Shown piece by piece: positions 1 to 11,200 of a DNA stretch of 64,000 nucleotides. Source of the DNA: Ophiura sarsii (Eukaryota; Echinodermata; Ophiuroidea; Amphilepidida; Ophiuridae); contig CM069452.1 in assembly GCA_035610835.1 (NCBI GenBank), positions 69,412,919 through 69,476,918 on the forward strand. Direction: 5' to 3'. Position 1 is the first letter of the stretch. Each line of letters begins with the position of its first letter. The notes below the pieces were generated by a model. That model worked only from the letters and a program-made list of their open reading frames with translations. It was not told where the DNA came from and did no database searches. The position numbers and the translations under genes were made by a program.

Positions 1-345
1 GCAACACTGCAACACGAAACAACAGAACAAAAGGAAGCCCGTTTACTACATCAAAGAGCTCTAACTTCTTCAACACTGCAACACGAAACAACAGAACAAA
101 AGGAAGCCCGTTTACTAGATAAAAGAGCTCGCACTTCTGCAACACTGCAACACGAAACAACAGAACAAAAGGAAGCCCGTTTACTAGATAAAAGAGCTCG
201 CACTTCTGCAACACTGCAACACGAAACAACAGAACAAAAGGAAGCCCGTTTACTACATCAAAGAGCTCGCACTTCTGCAACACGGACACACGAAACAACA
301 GAACAAAACGAAGCCCGTTTACAACATAACCGAGTTCACACTGCA
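1..345 (+). repeat. In-frame 69-bp minisatellite in the Helitron N-terminal region
   Basis: About five tandem copies of a 69-bp unit, exactly 23 codons, each starting near ACACTGCAACACGAAAC. The first four are nearly identical, differing for example as CTACATCAA versus CTAGATAAA. The fifth has diverged. The encoded unit is rich in Glu, Gln, Arg and Leu and would probably form a charged helix or coiled coil. The copy number to the left is unknown because the array runs into the window edge. Confidence 0.9.
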
Positions 346-2880
346 ACTTTACGGGCAAATATATATGAGAATGCAGATGCGCATCAAGCTGTTCTTCATC
401 AACGCCGTGAAGATGTGCGGCGAACTCGGGAGGCTCAGGCACTAAAGAAGAGGCTGGGCGTCATGAAAAATACAAGCGATTTCCTTGAGAGCGACTTTAC
501 AACAACTGAAAAACATCATGAACTTCCCAGCCTCTTCAATCTAAATAACATGTGCCCCAATTGCAAGGCTTTAAGATGGACCGAAGAACGGGCAGGATTT
601 TGTTGTGGAAAGGGTAAAGTACACTTAGATACACTCCCATCACCACCTAACGCTCTAAAGTGTCTTTACCAAGATTCACATTTTCTGAAAAACATTAGGA
701 AATATAACAACGCGTTTGCACTGGCATCCCTTGGTATCGGGCAGGAGATCATCCAATTTGGGTTTAGCCCTACAGTTACAATACAAGGAAAGATGTATCA
801 CCGGATTGATACCCTTCTGACTGTTGGCAATAATACCCCAAAGTTTGCTCAAATGTACTTCAACGACACAGATCATGAATCAACACACCGTCTAACATAT
901 AATCCCGATCTAGCGCTGGCAACAATCACCACTATACAAGACACACTCCATGAAATAAACCCGTACATCGTATCTCTCAAAGCAGCCATAGAAGTACAAA
1001 ATCAACATCGGCATGACGATCTGAGGATTGTTTTAAATGCCAGCAAGAAACCCTCCCATGAACATGCCAGACGATACAACTTACCAACAGGAAGTGAGGT
1101 AGCAGTTATAATGCCTGGGGATTCCATCAACAATCTTGATGTTGTTATACATACAAGACAAGGTCCGATACAGAGAATAAACCAAATCCATCGATCTTAT
1201 GATCCTTTACACTATATTTTACTCTTCCCTTATGGTAACGACGGTTATCACCTGAACATCAAGCATGCATTTGGACCACGTAATGTAACACCGGCTGAAT
1301 TCTACAGATATACACTTCAAATCCGGGCTGATTGCGACAACTATATTATGAAATCCCAGAGGTTGCTACAGCAATATGCGTGTGACCAGTACGCTAAAAT
1401 AGAAGGTGAACGGCTAAAGTACATTAAGAACCATCAGAAGGAGATCCGAGCAGAAAAATACACTGGATTAATGGACGCATTGGACAACAGCGATGGCATA
1501 AATGCAGGAAGAAAAATTATCCTACCCCCAACAGTATATGGTAGTCCACGCTTTTACGCTGAAGCATTTCAAGACGCAATGGCTATTGTTCGCAACTATG
1601 GCAAACCATCTCTGTTTATAACATTTACGTGCAACCCAAAATGGCCCGAGATCAAAACGTCACTTTTTCCTGGTGAACAGCCAAGTGACAGACCAGACAT
1701 TTGTGTTAGAGTTTTCAATATTAAATTAAATCAAATGTTGACTGATCTCACAAAAAATAGAATTCTTGGCCAAGTAAGTGCATACACTGCCGTGAAAGAG
1801 GACCAAAAGAGGGGTCTTCCCCATGTGCATATCCTTCTTATTTTGGATGAGAGCGACAAACCTCAAAATCCGACCGATATTGACCGCATTGTCTCTGCTG
1901 AAATACCTGATAAACTAATCAACCCAACACTGCATGATATCATAGTTCGCAACAATATACATGGTCCATGTGGTGCAGTGAACATGAACTCTCCGTGTAT
2001 GTCAGGAAGAGGTGCTTCTCGAACGTGTGAAAAAAACTTTCCTAAAGAATTCAGAGCTCACACTGTGGTCACAAACTCGACTTATCCGCAGTATCGTCGC
2101 CGTTCACCTCAGATGGGTGGAAATGAACATGCAATGAAAGTTCGTGGAAATAATTTTACCGTTGATAACAGGTTTGTGGTGCCATATAACCCATTACTAA
2201 GCCTCAAATATAACGCTCACATCAATGTAGAGGTAGTTCACAGCGTTAATGCTGTCAAATACTTATACAAATACATTACTAAAGGCAGTGATAGAGTAAT
2301 GGTTCGTCTAGCCAATGGACAAGAGCTAGACATCACGAATGATGAAGTAGAACGGTTTGTTAACGCACGATACATTAGTGCTTCTCAAGCTTTCTGGCGA
2401 ATATATGAATTCAAGATACATCACCGTTATCCATCAGTTATTAAATTGCCATGTCATCTGGAAAATGAACAGCTGGTCTTATTTGAAGAAGGTCAAGCTG
2501 CTGAGGCAGTTCTTCATGGCCCGCCCCGAACAAAACTGACTGACTGGTTTCGTCTCAACCAAGAGGATCCGAATGCTAGGGATATTTTATATCCTGATAT
2601 ACCAAAGCATTACACGTGGAACGGAAAATGGAAGAAGAGAAAGAATCGGTTGGGACAAAGCAATACCTGCACAAGTCCCTCGGATATGATCGGTCGAATC
2701 CCAGTAATCAGCCTAAATGCGCACCAATCAGAACTATACTTCCTACGAATGCTTCTACACCATCAGACCGGTCCAACTAGCTTCGATGACTTGAAGGTTG
2801 TTAATGGACAGGCACAAGCCAGTTTCCAAGCCGCGTGTCTGAAGTTAGGGCTACTTGAGGACGATACAGAAATTGACAAG
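1..2880 (+). CDS. Helitron RepHel protein, exon A (Rep half, 5' partial)
   Basis: This encodes the HUH endonuclease half of the Helitron transposase, which nicks and joins DNA for rolling-circle transposition. The frame is open from base 1 with no start codon visible, so the protein begins further left; the GTG at 415 is only an internal codon. Counting from the window edge, residues 1-115 are a charged repeat. A zinc-finger-like cluster follows (C185, C188, C201, C202), then the FITFTCNP..WPEI signature near 538-551. The HUH motif HVH is at 608-610 within GLPHVHILL. The YLYKY motif has candidate catalytic tyrosines Y754 and Y758. The exon ends after the complete codon AAG (LGLLEDD..IDK), where other Helitron proteins continue into the helicase. 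A splice donor GTATGT follows immediately. No inactivating change is seen. Confidence 0.93.
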
Positions 2881-3171
2881 GTATGTGAAATTGGATTGAA
2901 CGCAATATTTGATATAACTTTTGCACATTAATGTTACACATTGCGACAGAAGCAGTTATGCGCGAAAGATGTATACTCCGTTTCAAACTTTCATTCTCAT
3001 GAAGCCAGCGATAAAACAGATCGACATGCTAATAAGCGTGCAAACATGACGTGTTTTATTTAAGCCAAGGAGACGATTATTACACCACAGAGTTTTGACA
3101 CCACAGAGTTTAGACGTACACATTTTGTCTATGTCTTCTTTATTTAACCGCGTGGTGTTTCTCTTACACAG
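2881..3171 (+). other. Probable phase-0 intron of the Helitron RepHel gene
   Basis: The donor is AAG/GTATGTGA and the acceptor is TTTCTCTTACACAG/GTAATG, with a pyrimidine-rich run before the acceptor. Exon A ends on a whole codon, and exon B starts with GTA in frame with the helicase, so removing 291 bp joins the two without a frame change. If unspliced, translation runs 16 codons into the intron and stops at 2929-2931. The conserved LLEDD region and the following ASGVKFGNQLR-like region are contiguous in related Helitron proteins, which supports real splicing. cDNA would settle it. Confidence 0.85.
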
Positions 3172-4926
3172 GTAATGGAAGAGGCGGCCGGAGTCAAGTT
3201 TGGAAATCAGTTAAGGGATGTTTTTGCAACGATTCTAATTTGGATAAGGCCGTCCGATCCTCTGGCTTTTTACCAGAACCACAAACAGAGTCTATGTGAA
3301 GATTTTATGCAAAGGGATCGTCTTACCGAACCAAATGAGTTTGTAATCAATGAAATGCTCCTCTACCTTCAAGATAGACTAGGCAGGGACAATCTCGACT
3401 TGGCCACCGATTTTGGGTTACCAAAACCAGATGCGAATTTCATGCATAACTTTCAGTCAAGAGAAATAAGGGAGGAAATGGACTTTGACATTCCAACACT
3501 TCAGCAAATTGACGAAACAAATCGTAACAAGTTGAATGGCGAGCAGAGACACGTGTATGACACCGTTATTGATTCTGTTGAAAATGACAAAGGCCTTCTT
3601 ATATCCCTTGATGCAAGTGGGGGGACTGGAAAGACATTTGTACTGTCTACAATTCTAGCGAATGTCAGATCGAAAAAACAAGTAGCCCTGGCAACAGCTA
3701 CAAGTGGAATTGCTGCCACTCTATTACCAAACGGCCGAACGCTCCATTCCCGTTTGAAAGTGCCAATCAACATCACAGACAGCAGCACGTGTAATATATC
3801 CCCACGATCTGCTACAGCAGGAATCATACGTCTTTGCAAGTTACTGGTAGTTGATGAAGTTAGCATGGCTGATCGCAGAATATTAGAAGCTGTTGATCGC
3901 ACAATGAAAGACATACTAAAGAACGACCGCAATTTTGGTGGCGTTACAGTTGTTTTAGCTGGCGACTGGAGGCAAATTTTGCCAATCATTAGAAAGGGTG
4001 GAAGAGCTGATACAGTAAACGCTTGCTTTAAATCATCTCCGTTGTGGACGGCTGTGAAGGTGATGAAATTAACCCAAAACATGCGTGTAGCAATGGCTGG
4101 TGGCGACGATCAAGATTTTGCTGATTATTTGCTAAATATAGGGGAGGGAAAGGTTCCGATACAACGCGACCTTGGACAGCACAAAATCAAAATTAGAGAA
4201 GAACATGTGTTTCAGGCAGCAAGCATTGAACAGTTTTGTGATTTTGTTTTTCCCAATCTTGAAGAAAATCACACAAATGCTGAATGGCTTACTTCCAGAG
4301 CCATTCTTTGTCCAACAAATAGCGAAGTGGATAGAGTTAATGAAGTTCTTTTGCAACGATTCCCAGGAGGTTTCAGTGACTACAAAAGCAGCGATAAGAT
4401 ATTGAATGCTGAGGAACAAAACCAATATCCGACAGAGTTCCTAAATACACTCAGCCCATCTGGTATGCCGCCGCATCAAATCAAGTTGAAACTTAATGCA
4501 CCAATCATACTTTTACGAAACTTAGATCCAATTAATGGACATTGCAACGGGACTAAATATGTTGTCTCAGAACTCCATGAACATGTAATCGGTGCTACTA
4601 TTGCAAGCGGGGTTCACGTAGGCAAGCAACTGTTTATTCCACGAATTCCCCTGTCGCCATCTGAAAATCTTTTCCCGTTCCAACTTCAGAGACGTCAATT
4701 CCCTGTACGGGCTGCATTTGCAATGACATCCAATAAGGCACAAGGACAAACGTTGTCAAGAGTTGGCATATTCATGGAAAAGGATTTTTTCTCTCATGGA
4801 CAACTCTATGTATCTATGAGTAGAATTGGAAAACCTGAAAATCTTCAAATCTTGACAAAAAATGGTTCTTTCCCTGGGAAAGAAGGAACTTTCACAGATA
4901 ACGTTGTATATCACGAAGTCCTTTAA
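3172..4926 (+). CDS. Helitron RepHel protein, exon B (Pif1-like SF1 helicase half)
   Basis: This encodes the helicase that unwinds DNA during Helitron transposition. The exon begins GTA-ATG; the ATG at 3175 follows the splice acceptor directly and could also act as an internal start. Walker A is GGTGKT at 3619-3636 and Walker B is DEVSM at 3853-3867. The RLT-like box with KLTQNMR, the CNGTKY segment, and the C-terminal AFAMTSNKAQGQT and HGQLYVSMSRI motifs are all typical of Helitron Pif1-type helicases. The protein ends at a TAA with the usual NVVYHEVL-type tail. About 585 residues are encoded here, making about 1545 with exon A. No OTU, RPA or endonuclease domain follows. The frame is intact. 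Confidence 0.95.
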   Translation, partial: VMEEAAGVKFGNQLRDVFATILIWIRPSDPLAFYQNHKQSLCEDFMQRDRLTEPNEFVINEMLLYLQDRLGRDNLDLATDFGLPKPDANFMHNFQSREIREEMDFDIPTLQQIDETNRNKLNGEQRHVYDTVIDSVENDKGLLISLDASGGTGKTFVLSTILANVRSKKQVALATATSGIAATLLPNGRTLHSRLKVPINITDSSTCNISPRSATAGIIRLCKLLVVDEVSMADRRILEAVDRTMKDILKNDRNFGGVTVVLAGDWRQILPIIRKGGRADTVNACFKSSPLWTAVKVMKLTQNMRVAMAGGDDQDFADYLLNIGEGKVPIQRDLGQHKIKIREEHVFQAASIEQFCDFVFPNLEENHTNAEWLTSRAILCPTNSEVDRVNEVLLQRFPGGFSDYKSSDKILNAEEQNQYPTEFLNTLSPSGMPPHQIKLKLNAPIILLRNLDPINGHCNGTKYVVSELHEHVIGATIASGVHVGKQLFIPRIPLSPSENLFPFQLQRRQFPVRAAFAMTSNKAQGQTLSRVGIFMEKDFFSHGQLYVSMSRIGKPENLQILTKNGSFPGKEGTFTDNVVYHEVL

Positions 4927-5243
4927 TTTTTCGCTAATTATAAGATTCTACAAAGATGACAAATCATATCCTTCTTTTATCAAGCATCATGCTGTACTAA
5001 CAGGACTATACCCTGTTGGGGTTTCCTTGATCGATAACATTTTGTCATTTGGATATGTTGATGCCTTCAATGTGCAAATAGAAATCACCGCATTTCATAG
5101 GGTAACCATTCAATTTATTGAGTTTATTAACAAAAACTGCAATTTTCTCAGATTAAAATAAAATAAATCCACGTCGTGGTGAGATTATATTGCGTGTTTG
5201 TGTGTTGGAGCGGGGGTTGTAGGGGGTTTGTGGTTTCAGAGTA
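4927..5243 (+). other. Helitron 3' non-coding region with candidate poly(A) signals
   Basis: There is no conserved coding sequence between the helicase stop and the terminal repeats. Two overlapping AATAAA hexamers (5157-5162 and 5162-5167) are good candidates for the polyadenylation signal of the transposase mRNA. A short open frame in another phase crosses the helicase stop but has no recognisable motif. Confidence 0.6.
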
Positions 5244-5307
5244 GGTAATGTGGCATAACCATCTAGCGGGGAGAGTATAGGTAATGTGGCATAACCATCT
5301 AGCGGGG
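5244..5307 (+). repeat. Two 36-bp subterminal direct repeats of the Helitron
   Basis: GGTAATGTGGCATAACCATC starts at 5244 and again at 5280. Each copy runs into CTAGCGGGGA. Each therefore carries CTAGCGG, the arm that can pair with the terminal CCGCTAG, giving two alternative left arms for the terminal stem. The duplication lies within 100 bp of the 3' end and could affect terminator function. Confidence 0.85.
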
Positions 5308-5336
5308 ACCCGAGCGTAGCGAGGGTACACCGCTAG
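5299..5336 (+). other. Helitron 3' terminus: hairpin plus CTAG
   Basis: The element ends in CTAG (5333-5336), a CTRR terminus, followed by host T. A subterminal hairpin at 5308-5326 has ACCC/GGGT outer pairs, an inner GC/GC pair and a 3-nt loop. It ends 10 nt before the terminus, the expected Helitron layout. In addition, CTAGCGG (5299-5305) is a perfect 7-bp inverted match to the last seven bases CCGCTAG (5330-5336). Confidence 0.9.
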
Positions 5337-8280
5337 TATCTATAAAATCGCAAAACAGACCCGTAGCCATTTGACTCTAAATTTGGAGCTTTAGAGCCAT
5401 TTTCTTGGCTATTTCTCGAGAAAATCATGTAAACTTCTTGATATTAACGTCCGACATTGATATAAATGGTGTTTTGAATGTAAATCAAGGCGTATTTAAG
5501 CGATTTGAACCCACCTTCCACTTCAAAACTCGGTTTTATTGGAAATGGCCATTGTGCGTTTAACAAAATCTTAATTATTTTTTTTGCATTTTTGGAATCA
5601 TCATATAGCATTATGAAAAAGTGTCACTCAAAAAAATCAAATTCTACTCCTAACTGGAATTATGTCACAAAATAGATTTTACTCTATACCCAAAATACCC
5701 CATTTTTCTCACTTTTTGGCCATTTTTTACCCAAAATTGTTACATTTAAAGTCTGCTTTCATGACCAAAACGTGTATTTTTTGATTTGTCATTGTTTACA
5801 TTGTATAATATATATGTTAATAGCATACATGACACATTTAATTATCGACAAACATGATAACTTAATCATATAATCACTATATCACGCCGTATTCATTGCA
5901 GAGATACCTGTATGCCAATAATGGTTAAATTATGTAGGGGGGGGGGGGGTAAAAGACCCCCGTATTTGTAGGACAATAAAGCTTCTAAAAGCCATTTGTT
6001 TACTTAGAGTATCATGATTACCTAGTAGGCAAACTCACAATTACATTTTTGTCACGATATTACCCCTAGGGTATTGTGTTAAGCATTGAATGTACAATTT
6101 TAACGATTTGTTGCTCTTTTCTGAGCCAATGTGGGGCCAAATATGAATTTTGACAAAACGTTGACCTACATGAGAGTGATAAACTCTAAATAAAGCTTTC
6201 AACTTGACAATGAGATAATTAACTCTTAAACTGAGATGCAAGTTACTTGATATAGACCTAAGAGGGAGTATTCTTGCACGTGGGGGACTTCTAGCCAAGG
6301 GTAACGTGACCCAATATCTATAAAATCGCAAAACAGACCCGTAGCCATTTGACTCTAAATTTGGAGCTTTAGAGCCATTTTCTTGGCTATTTCTCGAGAA
6401 AATCATGTAAACTTCTTGATATTAACGTCCGACATTGATATAAATGGTGTTTTGAATGTAAATCAAGGCGTATTTAAGCGATTTGAACCCACCTTCCACT
6501 TCAAAACTCGGTTTTATTGGAAATGGCCATTGTGCGTTTAACAAAAATCTTAATTCTTTTTTTTGCATTTTTGGAATCATCATATAGCATTATGAAAAAG
6601 AGTCACTCAAAAAATTCAAATTCTACTCCTAACTGGAATTATGTCACAAAATAGATTTTACTCTATACCCAAAATACCCCATTTTTCTCACTTTTTGGCC
6701 ATTTTTTACCCAAAATTGTTACATTTAAAGTCTGCTTTCATGACCCAAACGTGTATTTTTTGATTTGTCATTGTTTACATTGTATAATATATATGTTAAT
6801 AGCATACATGACACATTTAATTATCGACAAACATGATAACTTAATCATATAATCACTATATCACGCCGTATTCATTGCAGAGATACCTGTATGCCATTAA
6901 TGGTTAAATTATGTAGGGGGGGGGGGGGGGGGGTAAAAGACCCCCGTATTTGTAGGACAATAAAGCTTCTAAAAGCCATTTGTTTACTTAGAGTATCATG
7001 ATTACCTAGTAGGCAAACTCACAAGTACATTTTTGTCACGATATTACCCCTAGGGTATTGTGTTAAGCATTGAATGTACAATTTTAACGATTTGTTGCTC
7101 TTTTCTGAGCCAATGTGGGGCCAAATATGAATTTTGACAAAACGTTGACCTACATGAGAGTGATAAACTCTAAATAAAGCTTTCAACTTGACAATGAGAT
7201 AATTAACTCTTAAACTGAGATGCAAGTTACTTGATATAGACCTAAGAGGGAGTATTCTTGCACGTGTGGGACTTCTAGCCAAGGGTAACGTGACCCAATA
7301 TCTATAAAATCGCAAAACAGACCCGTAGCCATTTGACTCTAAATTTGGAGCTTTAGAGCCATTTTCTTGGCTATTTCTCGAGAAAATCATGTAAACTTCT
7401 TGATATTAACGTCCGACATTGATATAAATGGTGTTTTGAATGTAAATCAAGGCGTATTTAAGCGATTTGAACCCACCTTCCACTTCAAAACTCGGTTTTA
7501 TTGGAAATGGCCATTGTGCGTTTAACAAAATCTTAATTATTTTTTTTGCATTTTTGGAATCATCATATAGCATTATGAAAAAGTGTCACTCAAAAAAATC
7601 AAATTCTACTCCTAACTGGAATTATGTCACAAAATAGATTTTACTCTATACCCAAAATACCCCATTTTTCTCACTTTTTGGCCATTTTTTACCCAAAATT
7701 GTTACATTTAAAGTCTGCTTTCATGACCAAAACGTGTATTTTTTGACTTGTCATTGTTTACATTGTATAATATATATGTTAATAGCATACATGACACATT
7801 TAATTATCGACAAACATGATAACTTAATCATATAATCACTATATCACGCCGTGTTCATTGCAGAGATACCTGTATGCCATTAATGTTTAAATTATGTAGG
7901 GGGGGGGGGGGGGGGTAAAAGACCCCCGTATTTGTAGGACAATAAAGCTTCTAAATGCCATTTGTTTACTTAGAGTATCATGATTACCTAGTAGGCAAAC
8001 TCACAATTACATTTTTGTCACGATATTACCCCTAAGGTATTGTGTTAAGCATTGAATGTACAATTTTAACGATTTGTTGCTCTTTTCTGAGCCAATGTGG
8101 GGCCAAATATGAATTTTGACAAAACGTTGACCTACATGAGAGTGATAAACTCTAAATAAAGCTTTCAACTTGACAATGAGATAATTAACTCTTAAACTGA
8201 GATGCAAGTTACTTGATATAGACCTAAGAGGGAGTATTCTTGCACGTGGGGGACTTCTAGCCAAGGGTAACGTGACCCAA

Positions 8281-11200
8281 TATCTATAAAATCGCAAAAC
8301 AGACCCGTAGCCATTTGACTCTAAATTTGGAGCTTTAGAGCCATTTTCTTGGCTATTTCTCGAGAAAATCATGTAAACTTCTTGATATTAACGTCCGACA
8401 TTGATATGAATGGTGTTTTGAATGTAAATCAAGGCGTATTTAAGCGATTTGAACCCACCTTCCACTTCAAAACTCGGTTTTATTGGAAATGGCCATTGTG
8501 CGTTTAACAAAAATCTTAATTATTTTTTTTGCATTTTTGGAATCATCATATAGCATTATGAAAAAGAGTCACTCAAAAAATTCAAATTCTACTCCTAACT
8601 GGAATTATGTCACAAAATAGATTTGACTCTATACCCAAAATACCCCATTTTTCTCACTTTTTGGCCATTTTTTACCCAAAATTGTTACATTTAAAGTCTG
8701 CTTTCATGACCAAAACGTGTATTTTTTGATTTGTCATTGTTTACATTGTATAATATATATGTTAATAGCATACATGACACATTTAATTATCGACAAACAT
8801 GATAACTTAATCATATAATCACTATATCACGCCGTATTCATTGCAGAGATACCTGTATGCCATTAATGGTTAAATTATGTAGGGGGGGGGGGTAAAAGAC
8901 CCCCGTATTTGTAGGACAATAAAGCTTCTAAAAGCCATTTGTTTACTTAGAGTATCATGATTACCTAGTAGGCAAACTCACAATTACATTTTTGTCACGA
9001 TATTACCCCTAGGGTATTGTGTTAAGCATTGAATGTACAATTTTAACGATTTGTTGCTCTTTTCTGAGCCAATGTGGGGCCAAATATGAATTTTGACAAA
9101 ACGTTGACCTACATGAGAGTGATAAACTCTAAATAAAGCTTTCAACTTGACAATGAGATAATTAACTCTTAAACTGAGATGCAAGTTACTTGATATAGAC
9201 CTAAGAGGGAGTATTCTTGCACGTGGGGGACTTCTAGCCAAGGGTAACGTGACCCAATATCTATAAAATCGCAAAACAGACCCGTAGCCATTTGACTCTA
9301 AATTTGGAGCTTTAGAGCCATTTTCTTGGCTATTTCTCGAGAAAATCATGTAAACTTCTTGATATTAACGTCTGACATTGATATAAATGGTGTTTTGAAT
9401 GTAAATCAAGGCGTATTTAAGCGATTTGAACCCACCTTCCACTTCAAAACTCGGTTTTATTGGAAATGGCCATTGTGCGTTTAACAAAAATCTTAATTAT
9501 TTTTTTTGCATTTTTGGAATCATCATATAGCATTATGAAAAAGTGTCACTCAAAAAATTCAAATTCTACTCCTAACTGGAATTATGTCACAAAATAGATT
9601 TTACTCTATACCCAAAATACCCCATTTTTCTCACTTTTTGGCCATTTTTTACCCAAAATTGTTACATTTAAAGTCTGCTTTCATGACCAAAACGTGTATT
9701 TTTTGATTTGTCATTGTTTACATTGTATAATATATATGTTAATAGCATACATGACACATTTAATTATCGACAAACATGATAACTTAATCATATAATCACT
9801 ATATCACGCCGTATTCATTGCAGAGATACCTGTATGCCATTAATGGTTAAATTATGTAGGGGGGGGGGGGGTAAAAGATCCCCGTATTTGTAGGACAATA
9901 AAGCTTCTAAAAGCCATTTGTTTACTTAGAGTATCATGATTACCTAGTAGGCAAACTCACAATTACATTTTTGTCACGATATTACCCCTAGGGTATTGTG
10001 TTAAGCATTGAATGTACAATTTTAACGATTTGTTGCTCTTTTCTGAGCCAATGTGGGGCCAAATATGAATTTTGACAAAACGTTGACCTACATGAGAGTG
10101 ATAAACTCTAAATAAAGCTTTCAACTTGACAATGAGATAATTAACTCTTAAACTGAGATGCAAGTTACTTGATATAGACCTAAGAGGGAGTATTCTTGCA
10201 CGTGTGGGACTTCTAGCCAAGGGTAACGTGACCCAATATCTATAAAATCGCAAAACAGACCCGTAGCCATTTGACTCTAAATTTGGAGCTTTAGAGCCAT
10301 TTTCTTGGCTATTTCTCGAGAAAATCATTTAAACTTCTTGATATTAACGTCCGACATTGATATAAATGGTGTTTTGAATGTAAATCAAGGCGTATTTAAG
10401 CGATTTGACCCCACCTTCCACTTCAAAACTCGGTTTTATTGGAAATGGCCATTGTGCGTTTAACAAAATATTAATTTTTTTTTTGCATTTTTGGAATCAT
10501 CATATAGCATTATGAAAAGTGTCACTCAAAAAAATCAAATTCTACTCCTAACTGGAATTATGTCACAAAATAGATTTTACTCTATACCCAAAATACCCCA
10601 TTTTTCTCACTTTTTGGCCATTTTTTACCCAAAATTGTTACATTTAAAGTCTGCTTTCATGACCAAAACGTGTATTTTTTGATTTGTCATTGTTTACATT
10701 GTATAATATATATGTTAATAGCATACATGACACATTTAATTATCGACAAACATGATAACTTAATCATATAATCACTATATCACGCCGTATTCATTGCAGA
10801 GATACCTGTATGCCATTAATGGTTAAATTATGTAGGGGGGGGGGGGGGTAAAAGACCCCCGTATTTGTAGGACAATAAAGCTTCTAAAAGCCATTTGTTT
10901 ACTTAGAGTATCATGATTACCTAGTAGGCAAACTCACAATTACATTTTTGTCACGATATTACCCCTAGGGTATTGTGTTAAGCATTGAATGTACAATTTT
11001 AACGATTTGTTGCTCTTTTCTGAGCCAATGTGGGGCCAAATAAGAATTTTGACAAAACGTTGACCTACATGAGAGTGATAAACTCTAAATAAAGCTTTCA
11101 ACTTGACAATGAGATAATTAACTCTTAAACTGAGATGCAAGTTACTTGATATAGACCTAAGAGGGAGTATTCTTGCACGTGGGGGACTTCTAGCCAAGGA

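Larger units (their letters stand above)
1..5336 (+). mobile_element. Autonomous Helitron, 5' end outside window
   Basis: A rolling-circle transposon seen from within its coding region to its 3' end. It encodes a HUH replication initiator fused through an intron to a Pif1-type helicase, then about 410 bp of 3' non-coding DNA ending in a hairpin and CTAG. Helitrons are known to insert between A and T, to make no target duplication and to end in CTRR. Here CTAG is followed directly by a satellite monomer at the point where other monomers read ...CCCAA/TATCTATA. This fixes the right boundary to the base. The visible coding sequence has no stop or frameshift, so the copy may be young. The 5' TC end and left flank lie outside the window. 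Confidence 0.95.
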
